Origin: UBA11524 sp963617205
Lineage (GTDB): Bacteria > Bacillota > Clostridia > Christensenellales > Aristaeellaceae
Assembly: GCA_963617205.1 (NCBI GenBank)
Contig: CAVEOA010000005.1
Span: forward strand, 62,001 to 126,000
Reading direction: 5' to 3'
Length of the DNA: 64,000 nt
The notes beneath the pieces are model-generated. The model worked only from the letters and a program-made list of their open reading frames with translations, was not told the DNA's origin and searched no databases. A program made the translations under genes and the position numbers. Positions 52,325 to 60,766 of the stretch are shown piece by piece. Position 1 is the first letter of the stretch. Every line of letters starts with the position of its first letter.

Positions 52325-53701
52325 TCACGACGGGATTTGCTGCGGTTTGTTTGGTTGATTCGGCAGCGTGACAAGGAATGTTGTTCCTTCCTTCAGCCTG
52401 CTTTCAGCTTGAATGCTGCCGCCGTGCACCGCGACAATCCATTCTGCGATCGATAACCCGAGACCGGTTCCCGTGCGGTCGCGTGATGCATCTGCGCGGA
52501 AGAAGCGTTCAAAGATGTGCGGCAGGTTTTCGGCGCTGATGCCGATGCCGTTGTCTGCAACGGTCAGCACGGTGTCGCTGCCGGAGCGCGTGGCGCTGAC
52601 CCAGACGTCCCCGCCATCCTTGCCGTATTTCACGGCGTTTTCCGTCAGATTCAGCAGCAACTGGGTTATCAGGCTCTGGTCGGCGGTCAGTTCGATGCAG
52701 TCGTCTGCGGCGAAGTGCAGCGTAATTGAGCGCGCATCCGCAATCGGCCGCATCGCCTGCCGGACGCCGTCCAGCACATCGTTCAGGCAGATCTGTTCCA
52801 GTTCAACCGGATAGCGATGTTCCTGCGCACGCGTGAGGGTCAGCATCTGCTCGATCATGCGCTGCATCTTCCTGCATTCGCTGAGGATGACTTCCGCCTT
52901 CCTTTGCTGCGCCGCGGAAAGCGACGTGTCGGTCAAAAGATCCTCAGCATATGCGCGAATAACGGCAATCGGCGTGCGAAGCTCGTGGGAGGCATCGGAG
53001 GTAAATCGGCGTTCGCGTCGGAAGGAATCCTCCAGCGAGGCAAGCATACGGTTCAGCGTCCGCGTCAGCTCACCCAGCTCATCCTGTGCCGGTTCTTCCG
53101 GAACGCGCTGCGTCAGGTCACCGCATGCAATGACATCCGCACAGCTGATGATGCGGTGAATTGGCTGTAAGGAGCGCCGTGCAAGCAGAAAGCCGATCAG
53201 CGCCGCCAGCAACGTCATGACTGGTACGCCGAGCAGAAAGACGGCCTCGAACAGCTTGAGCGTTTTGTCCATCTGCACGCAGGAGGTGACAACACGGATG
53301 CGGATGGTATCGCTGTCGATGGCGATTGGCTTTGAATCGAGCAGCAGCCATTCGCCGCCGGACAGGTTCATGCGCGTGAAGCTGCCCTCGTTGACAGGAA
53401 TCTCGTCAAATAGAACGATGTCCTCGCCGCGCGAGAAGAGCTCGCTGCCGTTCTCTTCCATGATATAATAGCTGATACCTGCCTTAATGGGTGTTTCGTC
53501 CTCGAAAATCAGATGCCCCTGCTCCTGCTCGACCTGCGAGGACAGCTGCGAAAGCGCGAGCGTCAAATCCTCCTCAAGCAGCCCGTTCAGGCGCGAGGAG
53601 GTAATGAAGTACAGCGCAGTGAAGAACAGCACCGTGATGCCAAGCACCGAAAGCGTGAACCAGATTGCCGTCCTTGTGCGCAGCGTCAGCTTATGCTTCA
53701 T
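52325..53701 (-). CDS. Sensor histidine kinase
   Basis: 458 residues from ATG 53701 after GGGAGGATA. TM1 about 11-34 (AIWFTLSVLGITVLFFTALYF), extracytoplasmic sensor about 35-150, TM2 about 155-178 (FLLGVPVMTLLAALIGFLL), HAMP, dimerisation helix with SDASHELRTPIAVIRAYAED (phospho-His), and HATPase motifs NLTENAVKYGKD (N box), VADNGIGISAENL (G1), FERFFRADASRDRTGTGLGL. All catalytic motifs intact. It overlaps the response regulator gene by 11 bases. The signal is unknown. Confidence 0.95.
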   Translation of the reverse strand: MKHKLTLRTRTAIWFTLSVLGITVLFFTALYFITSSRLNGLLEEDLTLALSQLSSQVEQEQGHLIFEDETPIKAGISYYIMEENGSELFSRGEDIVLFDEIPVNEGSFTRMNLSGGEWLLLDSKPIAIDSDTIRIRVVTSCVQMDKTLKLFEAVFLLGVPVMTLLAALIGFLLARRSLQPIHRIISCADVIACGDLTQRVPEEPAQDELGELTRTLNRMLASLEDSFRRERRFTSDASHELRTPIAVIRAYAEDLLTDTSLSAAQQRKAEVILSECRKMQRMIEQMLTLTRAQEHRYPVELEQICLNDVLDGVRQAMRPIADARSITLHFAADDCIELTADQSLITQLLLNLTENAVKYGKDGGDVWVSATRSGSDTVLTVADNGIGISAENLPHIFERFFRADASRDRTGTGLGLSIAEWIVAVHGGSIQAESRLKEGTTFLVTLPNQPNKPQQIPS

Positions 53702-54374
53702 CTGTATCCTCCCGAAGCGCATAGCCGACGCCGCGTACAGTCTGGATGTACCTGACCGGCTCGTTTTTGTCAAGCTTTGCGCGAAGATAGCCGATGTAGA
53801 CCGGCACGAGATTGGAATCCAGTCCGCTCTGGTAATCCCAGACGTGATCGTAAAGCTGCTGCGGCGTGAGCACCTGTCCGGCGTTGCGCATCATGTATTC
53901 CAGCAGCGCGTATTCCTTGGCGGTCAGCGAAACGGCTCGTCCGCCGCGATGGACGGTGTGCGCAGATGTGTCCATCTCCAGCGCACCAACGCGCAGAATC
54001 GGCGAACGAGAGGAGGCGCCGCGCCGGAGCATCGACCGCAGCCGCGCTGACAGCTCCTCGTATGCAAACGGCTTCGTCAGGTAATCATCCGCGCCGCAGT
54101 CGAGCCCGCGCACACGGTCGTCCACCGCGTCCCGTGCCGTCAGCAGCAGGACACCGCATGACATGCCGCGTGCCCGAATTGTCCTCAGCAGCGTCAGTCC
54201 ATCGATTTCAGGCAGCATGATGTCGAGAATAATGCCGTCATACGGGGCGGAAAGCGCATACGTCAGCCCATCCGCACCGTTTTCACAGGCATCCACCGCA
54301 TAACCATCTCGCGCAAGCCGCTTTGCGAGAATCTCACGCAGCGCCTTGTCATCCTCCACCAGCAGCAGCCTCAT
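53691..54374 (-). CDS. OmpR-family response regulator
   Basis: 227 residues. Receiver: MRLLLVEDDKALREIL with the acidic pair, GIILDIMLPEIDGL with the phosphorylated Asp51, LLTARD, and DYLTKPF with conserved Lys. Winged helix: EYALLEYMMRNAGQVLTPQQ, LYDHVWDYQS, VYIGYLRAKLDKNE, IQTVRGVGYALRED. Cognate of the overlapping histidine kinase. Its target could include the divergent secreted glycosidase gene. Confidence 0.96.
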   Translation of the reverse strand: MRLLLVEDDKALREILAKRLARDGYAVDACENGADGLTYALSAPYDGIILDIMLPEIDGLTLLRTIRARGMSCGVLLLTARDAVDDRVRGLDCGADDYLTKPFAYEELSARLRSMLRRGASSRSPILRVGALEMDTSAHTVHRGGRAVSLTAKEYALLEYMMRNAGQVLTPQQLYDHVWDYQSGLDSNLVPVYIGYLRAKLDKNEPVRYIQTVRGVGYALREDTDEA

Positions 54375-54397
54375 TTCATCCAGCTCCCTTCATTTCT

Positions 54398-54406
54398 ATT
54401 ATAGCA
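54398..54406 (-). promoter_or_regulatory. Extended -10 promoter of the two-component operon
   Basis: Minus strand TGCTATAAT, no good -35. Confidence 0.55.
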
Positions 54407-54533
54407 TGAAAGGATAAGAAAGAAATAAGAAAAATCGGTCGCTTTTGACCAAATGATTCTTATGCTGATTTGTTATGATGGCAGCGTACAGGAAATGCAG
54501 CCCTGTGCAAAAAAGCAAATAGAGGAGAAAAAC

Positions 54534-55352
54534 ATGATGAAGAAATGCTGGATGATATTTGTAATGGCGCTGCTGATGGCGGTGACAGCTCATGCGGAGG
54601 AAAATGTGTGGGAAACGCCGTGCTTTGATGACGTTTGCACGGAATCCTACGAGGATGATGAATTGCGGATTTTGATTGGAAACGTTGCAGGCGACGGCTA
54701 CGCAGGCTTTGTAGTGGACGTGCAAATCAGGGATGCGTCCGGCTTTCATGCAGGGGCCGCGCAGACTGGTTTCGATACGCTGTCCCATATGGCAGAGCAG
54801 GCAGGCGCCGTACTCGCCATCAATGCGGATGATTATGCCACGCACAAGCACGGCGTGATTCTCCGCAACGGCGAGGTGCTGCGAGAAAAAAAGACAACGC
54901 GCCATATGCTTGCTGTGCTGCCTGACGGGTCATTCGAGACGGTAAGCGACCGGAAGGCGGAGACACCGTCGGAATTGGCGAAACGCATGACATCGCTCGG
55001 CGTGCAGAACACGTTTGAATTTGGTCCTGTGCTTGTCGAGGATGGTCAGACGGTTCGCTTTCCGTCCTCGTTCGACCTGATTTCCACCAATGAAAAGCGC
55101 CGGGAGCCGCGAACCGCAATCGGGATGATTTCGCCGCTGCATTATGTCATTCTCGTGATTGACGGGCGTCAGCCGGGATATTCCGACGGCATTACGCTGC
55201 AGATGCTTCAACAGCTGTTTGTTGAATTTGGCGCACAAACAGCAATCAATCTGGATGGCGGCGGTTCGACGGAGCTGTGGTTCATGGGTGAAATCCTGAA
55301 TCAGCCTGCCGGCGGCAAGGAACGGAGCTTATCAGATTGTATCTGGTTTTGA
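54534..55352 (+). CDS. Secreted phosphodiester glycosidase (NAGPA) family protein
   Basis: 272 residues with a signal peptide MMKKCWMIFVMALLMAVTAH, likely cleaved after AHA (before EENVW). The mature part has the NAGPA (PF09992-type) pattern: AVLAINADDYATHKHGVILR, TFEFGPVLVEDGQ, RREPRTAIGMISP, VIDGRQPGYSDGITL and AINLDGGGSTELWF. Homologues uncover phosphodiester-linked sugars or act on wall-teichoic-acid or capsular phosphodiesters. AGAGGAG lies before the ATG. Divergent from a two-component system that may control it. Confidence 0.85.
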   Translation: MMKKCWMIFVMALLMAVTAHAEENVWETPCFDDVCTESYEDDELRILIGNVAGDGYAGFVVDVQIRDASGFHAGAAQTGFDTLSHMAEQAGAVLAINADDYATHKHGVILRNGEVLREKKTTRHMLAVLPDGSFETVSDRKAETPSELAKRMTSLGVQNTFEFGPVLVEDGQTVRFPSSFDLISTNEKRREPRTAIGMISPLHYVILVIDGRQPGYSDGITLQMLQQLFVEFGAQTAINLDGGGSTELWFMGEILNQPAGGKERSLSDCIWF

Positions 55353-55357
55353 AACAA

Positions 55358-55404
55358 GCAAAAGGCGCTCCTGATGAAAAATGGCATCGGGAGCGCCTTG
55401 TTTT
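55358..55404. terminator. Bidirectional terminator between NAGPA gene and pepT
   Basis: 10-bp stem AAGGCGCTCC (55362-55371) with GGAGCGCCTT (55390-55399), inner TGATG/CATCG pairing, T-rich on both exits. Confidence 0.8.
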
Positions 55405-56602
55405 ATGCGTTGCAGACGATGGTCTGGAGCACGTCAACCATGGTTTCCATTTCGTTGACGCTGACAAGCTCCTTGCGGCTGTGGCAGTTGTAGCCGCCAG
55501 TGGAAAGGTTCGGGCAGGGGAGACCCATGTAGGACAGGCGCGCACCGTCCGTGCCGCCGCGAATCGGCTGAATCAGCGGCGTGACGCCATTGGCAATGAA
55601 GGCAGCCTTCGCCTTCTCGACCACATCCATGTGATTCTCAAGAACCTCGCGCATGTTGCGGTAGCTGTCGCGGACATCGCAGGTGAACGTGCCCTCGCCG
55701 TACTTTTCATTCAGGTATGCCGTGATGCGCTGGACGGTTGCCTTGCGCTCGTCAAACTTCTTTGCATCATGGTCGCGAATGATGTAGGCGAGCGTCGTTT
55801 TTTCCTCATCGCCCTCAATGTGGCTCAGGTGGTAGAAGCCCTCATAGCCGCAGGTGTGAGCGGGCGTCTGCTCGGGCGGCAGCATGCTGTTCCACTCGAT
55901 GCCCATCAGCACGGCGTTGCGCATCTGATTCTTGGCGCTGCCGGGATGAATGTTGACGCCGCGCACGGTCACGATGCAGCTGGCCGCGTTGAAATTCTCA
56001 AACTCCAGTTCACCGAGCGCACCGCCGTCGATCGTATACGCGTAATCCGCCCCGAAGGCAGCGACATTGAACAAATCCGCGCCTCTGCCGATTTCCTCAT
56101 CGGGCGTGAAGCCGACGCAGACTGTGCAGTGCTCCGGCGCATCGGGTGCGGTCAGCTTCCGGCACAGCGCCATGATTTCCGCCACGCCAGCCTTGTCATC
56201 GCCGCCAAGCACGCTGTCGCCGCTCGTGACAATCAGCTCGTGCCCCTTCAAAGCCTTGAGGAAGGGAAAACCGTCTATCATGACGCCGTTCTTGAGCGTA
56301 ATGGCGTTGCCGTCATAATTCGGGATGACGACCGGATGGGTCGGACCCTTCACGCCGTCGGATGTGTCCATATGCGCGATGAGCCCGACCTTTGCCGGAT
56401 GGTCGCCCTTTGCAGGGATGGTCGCGTAGACATAGCAGGAATCATCGACATAGGCGTTCTCGATGCCCATCTGATGGAGCTCGTCCACAAGCATGTGCGC
56501 CAGCGTCCACTGACCTGAAGTGGAAGGGCAATTTGGGTTTGCTTCATCGGAGGTGGTTTCGATTTGCACATAGCGCAGGAAATTTTCCTTCACATCGGAC
56601 AT
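55403..56602 (-). CDS. pepT: Peptidase T (tripeptide aminopeptidase)
   Basis: Cytosolic dizinc M20B peptidase releasing N-terminal residues of tripeptides. 399 residues, full length. RYVQIETTSDEANPNCPSTS at the start, GLIAHMDTSDG (zinc His and Asp), SVLGGDDKAGVAEIM (bridging Asp), GFTPDEEIGRGADLF (Glu-Glu), VRGVNIHPGSAKNQMRNA, and PIRGGTDGARLS with LSTGGYNCHSRKE. AAGGAGG lies before the ATG. Confidence 0.97.
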   Translation of the reverse strand: MSDVKENFLRYVQIETTSDEANPNCPSTSGQWTLAHMLVDELHQMGIENAYVDDSCYVYATIPAKGDHPAKVGLIAHMDTSDGVKGPTHPVVIPNYDGNAITLKNGVMIDGFPFLKALKGHELIVTSGDSVLGGDDKAGVAEIMALCRKLTAPDAPEHCTVCVGFTPDEEIGRGADLFNVAAFGADYAYTIDGGALGELEFENFNAASCIVTVRGVNIHPGSAKNQMRNAVLMGIEWNSMLPPEQTPAHTCGYEGFYHLSHIEGDEEKTTLAYIIRDHDAKKFDERKATVQRITAYLNEKYGEGTFTCDVRDSYRNMREVLENHMDVVEKAKAAFIANGVTPLIQPIRGGTDGARLSYMGLPCPNLSTGGYNCHSRKELVSVNEMETMVDVLQTIVCNA

Positions 56603-56622
56603 GGGGTTTGTTCCTCCTTATG

Positions 56623-56649
56623 ATTGTATGGATTTACAATAGTAATCAA
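56623..56649 (-). promoter_or_regulatory. Candidate pepT promoter at repeat edge
   Basis: -35 TTGATT (56649-56644), short 15-bp spacer, -10 TACAAT (56628-56623) on the minus strand. The -35 is the first six bases of the 96-bp repeat. Confidence 0.45.
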
Positions 56650-56870
56650 GCTTAAGAAAAAGCGCTGCGAAGCAGTCCGGCGGGCGAGCGCAAAGCCCTC
56701 TGGTCGCGACCGGAGACGCGAAACCTTCATCTCAACAGAAATCAAGCCTAAGAGAAAGCACCGCGAAGCAGTCCAGAGGGCGAGCGCAAAGCCCTCTGGT
56801 CGCGTCCGAAGACGCGAAATCTCCATCTCAACAGAAATCAAGCTTGAAAGAATAGGCTGCGAAGCGCAGA
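56644..56870. repeat. 96-bp tandem repeat, about 2.3 copies
   Basis: Unit begins AATCAAGC at 56644, 56740 and 56836 (period exactly 96). Each full copy holds a GCGAAGCAGTCC block, an inverted pair like AGAGGGC/GCCCTCT (56774-56796) and CGCGTC/GACGCG (56801-56816). The third copy breaks off after about 35 bases. Frames stay open through the repeat because 96 is a multiple of 3, but no start, ribosome site or known domain is present, so I read it as non-coding. Confidence 0.85.
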
Positions 56871-56892
56871 ATGAAAGCAGACGAATATGAAG

Positions 56893-56905
56893 CAGACGAA
56901 GTCTG
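56893..56905. repeat. Mini-hairpin CAGACGAAGTCTG
   Basis: 13-bp palindrome with a GAA loop, 3 bases after the stop of the minus-strand FAD oxidoreductase; the reverse complement lies at 30382-30394. Confidence 0.6.
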
Positions 56906-56908
56906 TAA

Positions 56909-58507
56909 TCACACCGTGTGCCTGCCGAGCGCTGCGAGCGCCGTCTGAATGCCGTCAACCGCCGCCGATACAATGCCGCCGGCGAATCCTGCGCCTTCAC
57001 CGGCAGGGTATAGCCCATCAATGTGCTCCGCCGTCAGCGTGTCCCGACCGCGTGGAAGCCGAACGGGCGAAGAAGAGCGCGTTTCGACACCTGTCAGCAG
57101 CGCATCAGGATGCGAAAAGCCGCGCAGCTGACCATCCATGCGGCGTATGCCGAACTTCAGATCCTCGATGATAAAGTCCGGCAGGCAGCCACGCAGGTCG
57201 GCAGGAACCGTGCCGGGGCGGTATGTCGGCTGAACATCCCCGAAATGTGTGGATGCGCGGTCGGCAAGGAAGTCCTCGACACGCTGCACCGGCGCAACGT
57301 AATGTCCGCCGCCGAGCCGGTACGCCGCCTGCTCGATGCTGCGCTGCCAAACAAATCCTGCCAGCGGATGGTCATCGCCGAAATCCTCCGGGCGCACGCC
57401 GACAAGCAGCGCACTGTTGGCATTCCGACCGTCACGGGCGTGATAGCTCATGCCGTTGACACACAGGCCGTCCGGCTGGCTCGCCGCGGCAATCACCTCG
57501 CCGCCCGGGCACATGCAGAAGGTGTATACGCCGCGTCCGTCAGGCGTATGCACGGCTAATTTGTAGTCCGCCGCATGGAGCGCGGGATGCGTCCAGCTGC
57601 TCCCGTACTGGCTTTGGCTGATGAGCGATTGCGGATGCTCGATGCGAACGCCCATCGCGAAGGGCTTCTGTTCCATGCGCACGCCCTGCCGGAACAGCGT
57701 CTGCATCGTGTCGCGTGCGCTGTGTCCGATGGCGAGGATGACGGTGTCGGTCAGGAGCTCATCTTCTTCGCCGCCGCTGACGAATTTGACGCCCTCGATG
57801 TGCTCGCCGCGGATAAGCAGTCCGGTCAGCCGTGTGCTGAAACGCACCTGACCGCCGAGGCGGATGATTTCCTGGCGGATCGAGCGGACGACGTTCTTGA
57901 GCAGGTCGGTGCCGACATGCGGCTTGGCGGCATACAGGATATCCTCCGGCGCGCCATGGTCGACGAACGTTTGCAGCACCGTGCGGATGAGCGGCGATTT
58001 CGTGCCGGTTGTCAGCTTGCCGTCGGAAAACGCGCCCGCACCGCCCTCGCCGAACTGCACGTTGCTTTCGGGGTCGAGCGTGCCGTTTTCCTGCATCTGC
58101 CGGACGGATTCGGTGCGCTCATCGACTGCCTTGCCGCGTTCGAGCAGAATCGGACGAGCACCGGCGCGTGCAAGCGTCAGCGCGGCGAACAGTCCGGCAG
58201 GACCTGCGCCGACAACGACCGGCGGCTGTGCGAATGCGGCGTGCGGAAGCGCCGGCGGCCTCGGAAATGCGTAGGGGACAGCGACGTCCTGTCGGAGGCG
58301 CGAAAGCACCTGCTGCTCGTTCTGCACGGTGACGGCGGCGCTGATGACGAAGTGAACATTGCTCTTGTCACGCGCGTCAACCGCCTTCTTGAGCAGCGTC
58401 ACGGTCTTCAGCTGGGCAGGCGTGCAGCGGAGCTTTTTGACAATCAGCGCACGGAGAGATTCGTCGGTATAGTCAAGCGGAAGATTCAGGGAATCAAGGC
58501 GAAGCAT
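56909..58507 (-). CDS. FAD-dependent oxidoreductase (COG2509-like)
   Basis: 532 residues from ATG 58507, 6 bases after AAGGAGG. A small N-terminal domain (LDYTDESLRALIVKKLRCTP, with DARDKSNVHF) precedes the FAD-binding GAGPAGLFAALTLARAGARP and ERGKAVDERTE; GEGGAGAFSDGKL, ILAIGHSARDTM, CMCPGGEVIAA and GLYPAGEGAGFAGGIVSAA complete the two-dinucleotide fold of this uncharacterised but widespread dehydrogenase family. Last gene of the ecf-truA run. The substrate is unknown. Confidence 0.88.
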   Translation of the reverse strand: MLRLDSLNLPLDYTDESLRALIVKKLRCTPAQLKTVTLLKKAVDARDKSNVHFVISAAVTVQNEQQVLSRLRQDVAVPYAFPRPPALPHAAFAQPPVVVGAGPAGLFAALTLARAGARPILLERGKAVDERTESVRQMQENGTLDPESNVQFGEGGAGAFSDGKLTTGTKSPLIRTVLQTFVDHGAPEDILYAAKPHVGTDLLKNVVRSIRQEIIRLGGQVRFSTRLTGLLIRGEHIEGVKFVSGGEEDELLTDTVILAIGHSARDTMQTLFRQGVRMEQKPFAMGVRIEHPQSLISQSQYGSSWTHPALHAADYKLAVHTPDGRGVYTFCMCPGGEVIAAASQPDGLCVNGMSYHARDGRNANSALLVGVRPEDFGDDHPLAGFVWQRSIEQAAYRLGGGHYVAPVQRVEDFLADRASTHFGDVQPTYRPGTVPADLRGCLPDFIIEDLKFGIRRMDGQLRGFSHPDALLTGVETRSSSPVRLPRGRDTLTAEHIDGLYPAGEGAGFAGGIVSAAVDGIQTALAALGRHTV

Positions 58508-58518
58508 CAAGAACCTCC

Positions 58519-59958
58519 TTACATCCGCTGGTCGCGCTGGACAACGCCGCCGTGACCGGGCAGAATGAGGTACCCCTTGCCGTCAAGCATGGCAAGAAGC
58601 GTCCGGAGAATGGTGTGATAGCGGGGCGAATCGACATTGACGCTGCGTGCGAGGTACGGCGCGAGACGGTCGAACTCCTTTTGCGGCGGCGTCATGCTGT
58701 GCGGATTGATGTAGTCATCGCCGGTGAAGGCAATCAGGTGGTCGTAGTCAATCAGCACGGTTTCGCCCGGCACATGACCGCCGTTGCCCTGCAGGACGGT
58801 GAAGCGCATGTCGGCGAAAAGAAACGCGCCGATGGGGCTGAGCGGCTGTTCGTCATCGCCGTGGGATGTATTCAGGATGCGCAGGCGGTTCAGCGGCGGG
58901 TGGCGGTATTCGGTGATGAGCTTGTTCAGCCGGTAATACGGCAGACCGGTCGGCGTACTTTCGCGTCCTGACGGCAGCCCAAGCGACTCGTTCGCGAAGC
59001 AGTCTGCCGTGCGCTGACTGCACCAGATGACCGGCATGCTCTCGGCAATGCCTGTGTGGTCGGAATCGGAATGGGTCAGCAGCATCTCACGCTTGCGTTC
59101 ATCGAAGTCCGGGAAGAGCGCACGAAGCTGACGCAGCGTATATCGGGCACAGCAGCGGAAGCCGCCGTCTACCACGAGCAGCGCACGCGTCTTTGTGTCC
59201 TCCAGCACGGTGATGTTGCTGCCCAGCGGAGGCTCCAGCACGACGGCGCGGACACGGTCGGTCAGCGTCAGATGCGTGATGCGGCAGTCATAGGCGGCGC
59301 CGTTATGCTCAGCGACAAACCGTGCGAAACGGCTGATGTACTCAAACGTCTTGCTCGGCGGCTCATTGCGCTCATCGAGCTCCTGCATAATCAGGTTCGT
59401 GTAGTAGGTAAATTCACGCGTTTGATCCTGCGTCAGGCGGAGCAAACGCCGAATTTCGGAGGAAAAACGCAGGTAGAACACGGTCGTGTCGAGCTTCTTT
59501 TCGCCGGAATCGTAGGACAGAATCTGCACGGGACAAAGCGCGGAAAGCTCCTGCAGCAGCGTGTCCATTACGCCCGGCTCCTCGATGTACAGCCCCATTT
59601 TCAGCGCGGACGTGTCCTCGCCGGAGGACTGCTCGGAGATGTAGGAGATGTTCACATGCTGGCGCGAGAGCACCTCCAGCAGGGGAATAACCGCGCCGGG
59701 ACGGTTCGGCAGGTCGAACTGCGCCAGCACGATTTTCGCGTGCGGCACAGACTTGAGAAAGCCGGATTGCCGAAGCTCGTTTTCGATGGCGGACAGCGCG
59801 TAATCATCCGCCTCGACGTCCAGAAAGAGCGCGTTCGCATCGACCGCCTTGTTGTAGCTGACGCGCACCATGTTGCCGTGATGGCGCTCGATGATGCGGC
59901 TGGCATCGAGAAATGCGCCGCACTGATCGGGCATGTTGGTCATGAAGGATTTAATCAT
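58519..59958 (-). CDS. ACT-domain / metallo-beta-lactamase-fold fusion protein
   Basis: 479 residues from ATG 59958, which overlaps the truA stop by 8 bases. Residues 1-170 have two ACT-like segments: MVRVSYNKAVDANALFLDVE and IVLAQFDLPNRPGAVIPLLE with VNISYISEQSSGEDTSALKM, typical small-ligand (amino-acid) binding folds. From about 225 an MBL-type fold follows: VLEDTKTRALLVVDGG, EMLLTHSDSDHTGIAES (H-x-D-x-D-H variant), NGGHVPGETVLIDYDHLIAFTGDD and LILPGHGGV. The metal motif has Asp in place of the second His but keeps other ligands. A ligand-gated hydrolase is a reasonable inference; the substrate is unknown. Confidence 0.75.
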   Translation of the reverse strand: MIKSFMTNMPDQCGAFLDASRIIERHHGNMVRVSYNKAVDANALFLDVEADDYALSAIENELRQSGFLKSVPHAKIVLAQFDLPNRPGAVIPLLEVLSRQHVNISYISEQSSGEDTSALKMGLYIEEPGVMDTLLQELSALCPVQILSYDSGEKKLDTTVFYLRFSSEIRRLLRLTQDQTREFTYYTNLIMQELDERNEPPSKTFEYISRFARFVAEHNGAAYDCRITHLTLTDRVRAVVLEPPLGSNITVLEDTKTRALLVVDGGFRCCARYTLRQLRALFPDFDERKREMLLTHSDSDHTGIAESMPVIWCSQRTADCFANESLGLPSGRESTPTGLPYYRLNKLITEYRHPPLNRLRILNTSHGDDEQPLSPIGAFLFADMRFTVLQGNGGHVPGETVLIDYDHLIAFTGDDYINPHSMTPPQKEFDRLAPYLARSVNVDSPRYHTILRTLLAMLDGKGYLILPGHGGVVQRDQRM

Positions 59959-60766
59959 GGGTGATGGCTCCGTTCGCGATGGTTTCCTCGTGCCATCGGA
60001 TGTCCTCCGGCGCAAGGAAGGCTGCTTCAGGATAGTAGACCTTGGTCAATTCGAGCCCGTGCGGCGGTGCGGTTACGCCCAGCGACAGCCGGTCAAGCGT
60101 GCGGAAGGCCTCTGTAAATGCATCCGCGCTGCGCTTGTGCTGCCCGATTTCGATGAGCGTTCCGGCGATGATGCGCACCATGTTGTACAGGAAAGCATCG
60201 CCCTCGACGGTCAGGATGATTTCGTCCTCGCGCGCGCTCAGCTCGGCAAGGCGCATCGTGCGGACGGTCGTTTTTGCTGTGCCGCCGGATGCCTGAAAGG
60301 CCGCGAAATCATGCGTGCCGAGCAGCGACGGCAGTGCGGATTTCATTGCGCCTGCATCCAGCGGAACAGGGATGTGCACGTACAGATTCCGGCGCAGTGC
60401 GCTGCCGTGGCGGCTGTTCACGATGCGGTAGGTGTAGCGCTTGCCGGAGGTCATGAAGCGCGCATGAAAGCCGGAAGGCACCTCGCGCCCATCCAGCACG
60501 CGGATATCGCGCGGCAGCATCGTGTTGAGCACGAACGGGTATTTTTCCGGCGGAATGGACGAGCCGGTGTCGAAATGCGCGCATTGCCCGTGGGCATGAA
60601 CGCCGGCATCCGTTCTGCTCGCCCCGGTGACGGTGATGCTTTCGCCGGTTGCGCGGGAAAGCGCCTCCTCCAGCACCTGCTGCACGGCAAGCCCGTTGTA
60701 CTGCCGCTGCCAGCCGCTGTACGCCGTGCCGTCATACTCAACGGTCAGCAATATCCGTTTCTGCAT
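59951..60766 (-). CDS. truA: tRNA pseudouridine synthase A
   Basis: Makes pseudouridine at tRNA positions 38-40. 271 residues. LTVEYDGTAYSGWQRQYNGL, catalytic Asp in GASRTDAGVHAHGQ, RYTYRI, FLYNMVRIIAGTLIEIG and APPHGLELTKVYYP. The ATG shares one base with the ecfT stop. ecfA1-ecfA2-ecfT-truA is the usual Bacillota order. Confidence 0.97.
   Translation of the reverse strand: MQKRILLTVEYDGTAYSGWQRQYNGLAVQQVLEEALSRATGESITVTGASRTDAGVHAHGQCAHFDTGSSIPPEKYPFVLNTMLPRDIRVLDGREVPSGFHARFMTSGKRYTYRIVNSRHGSALRRNLYVHIPVPLDAGAMKSALPSLLGTHDFAAFQASGGTAKTTVRTMRLAELSAREDEIILTVEGDAFLYNMVRIIAGTLIEIGQHKRSADAFTEAFRTLDRLSLGVTAPPHGLELTKVYYPEAAFLAPEDIRWHEETIANGAITHD

Noticed and set aside
56590..57021. A repeat protein encoded on the minus strand of the 96-bp repeat
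   Set aside because: The frame stays open only because 96 is a multiple of 3; it lacks a ribosome site and overlaps the end of the FAD oxidoreductase and start of pepT.
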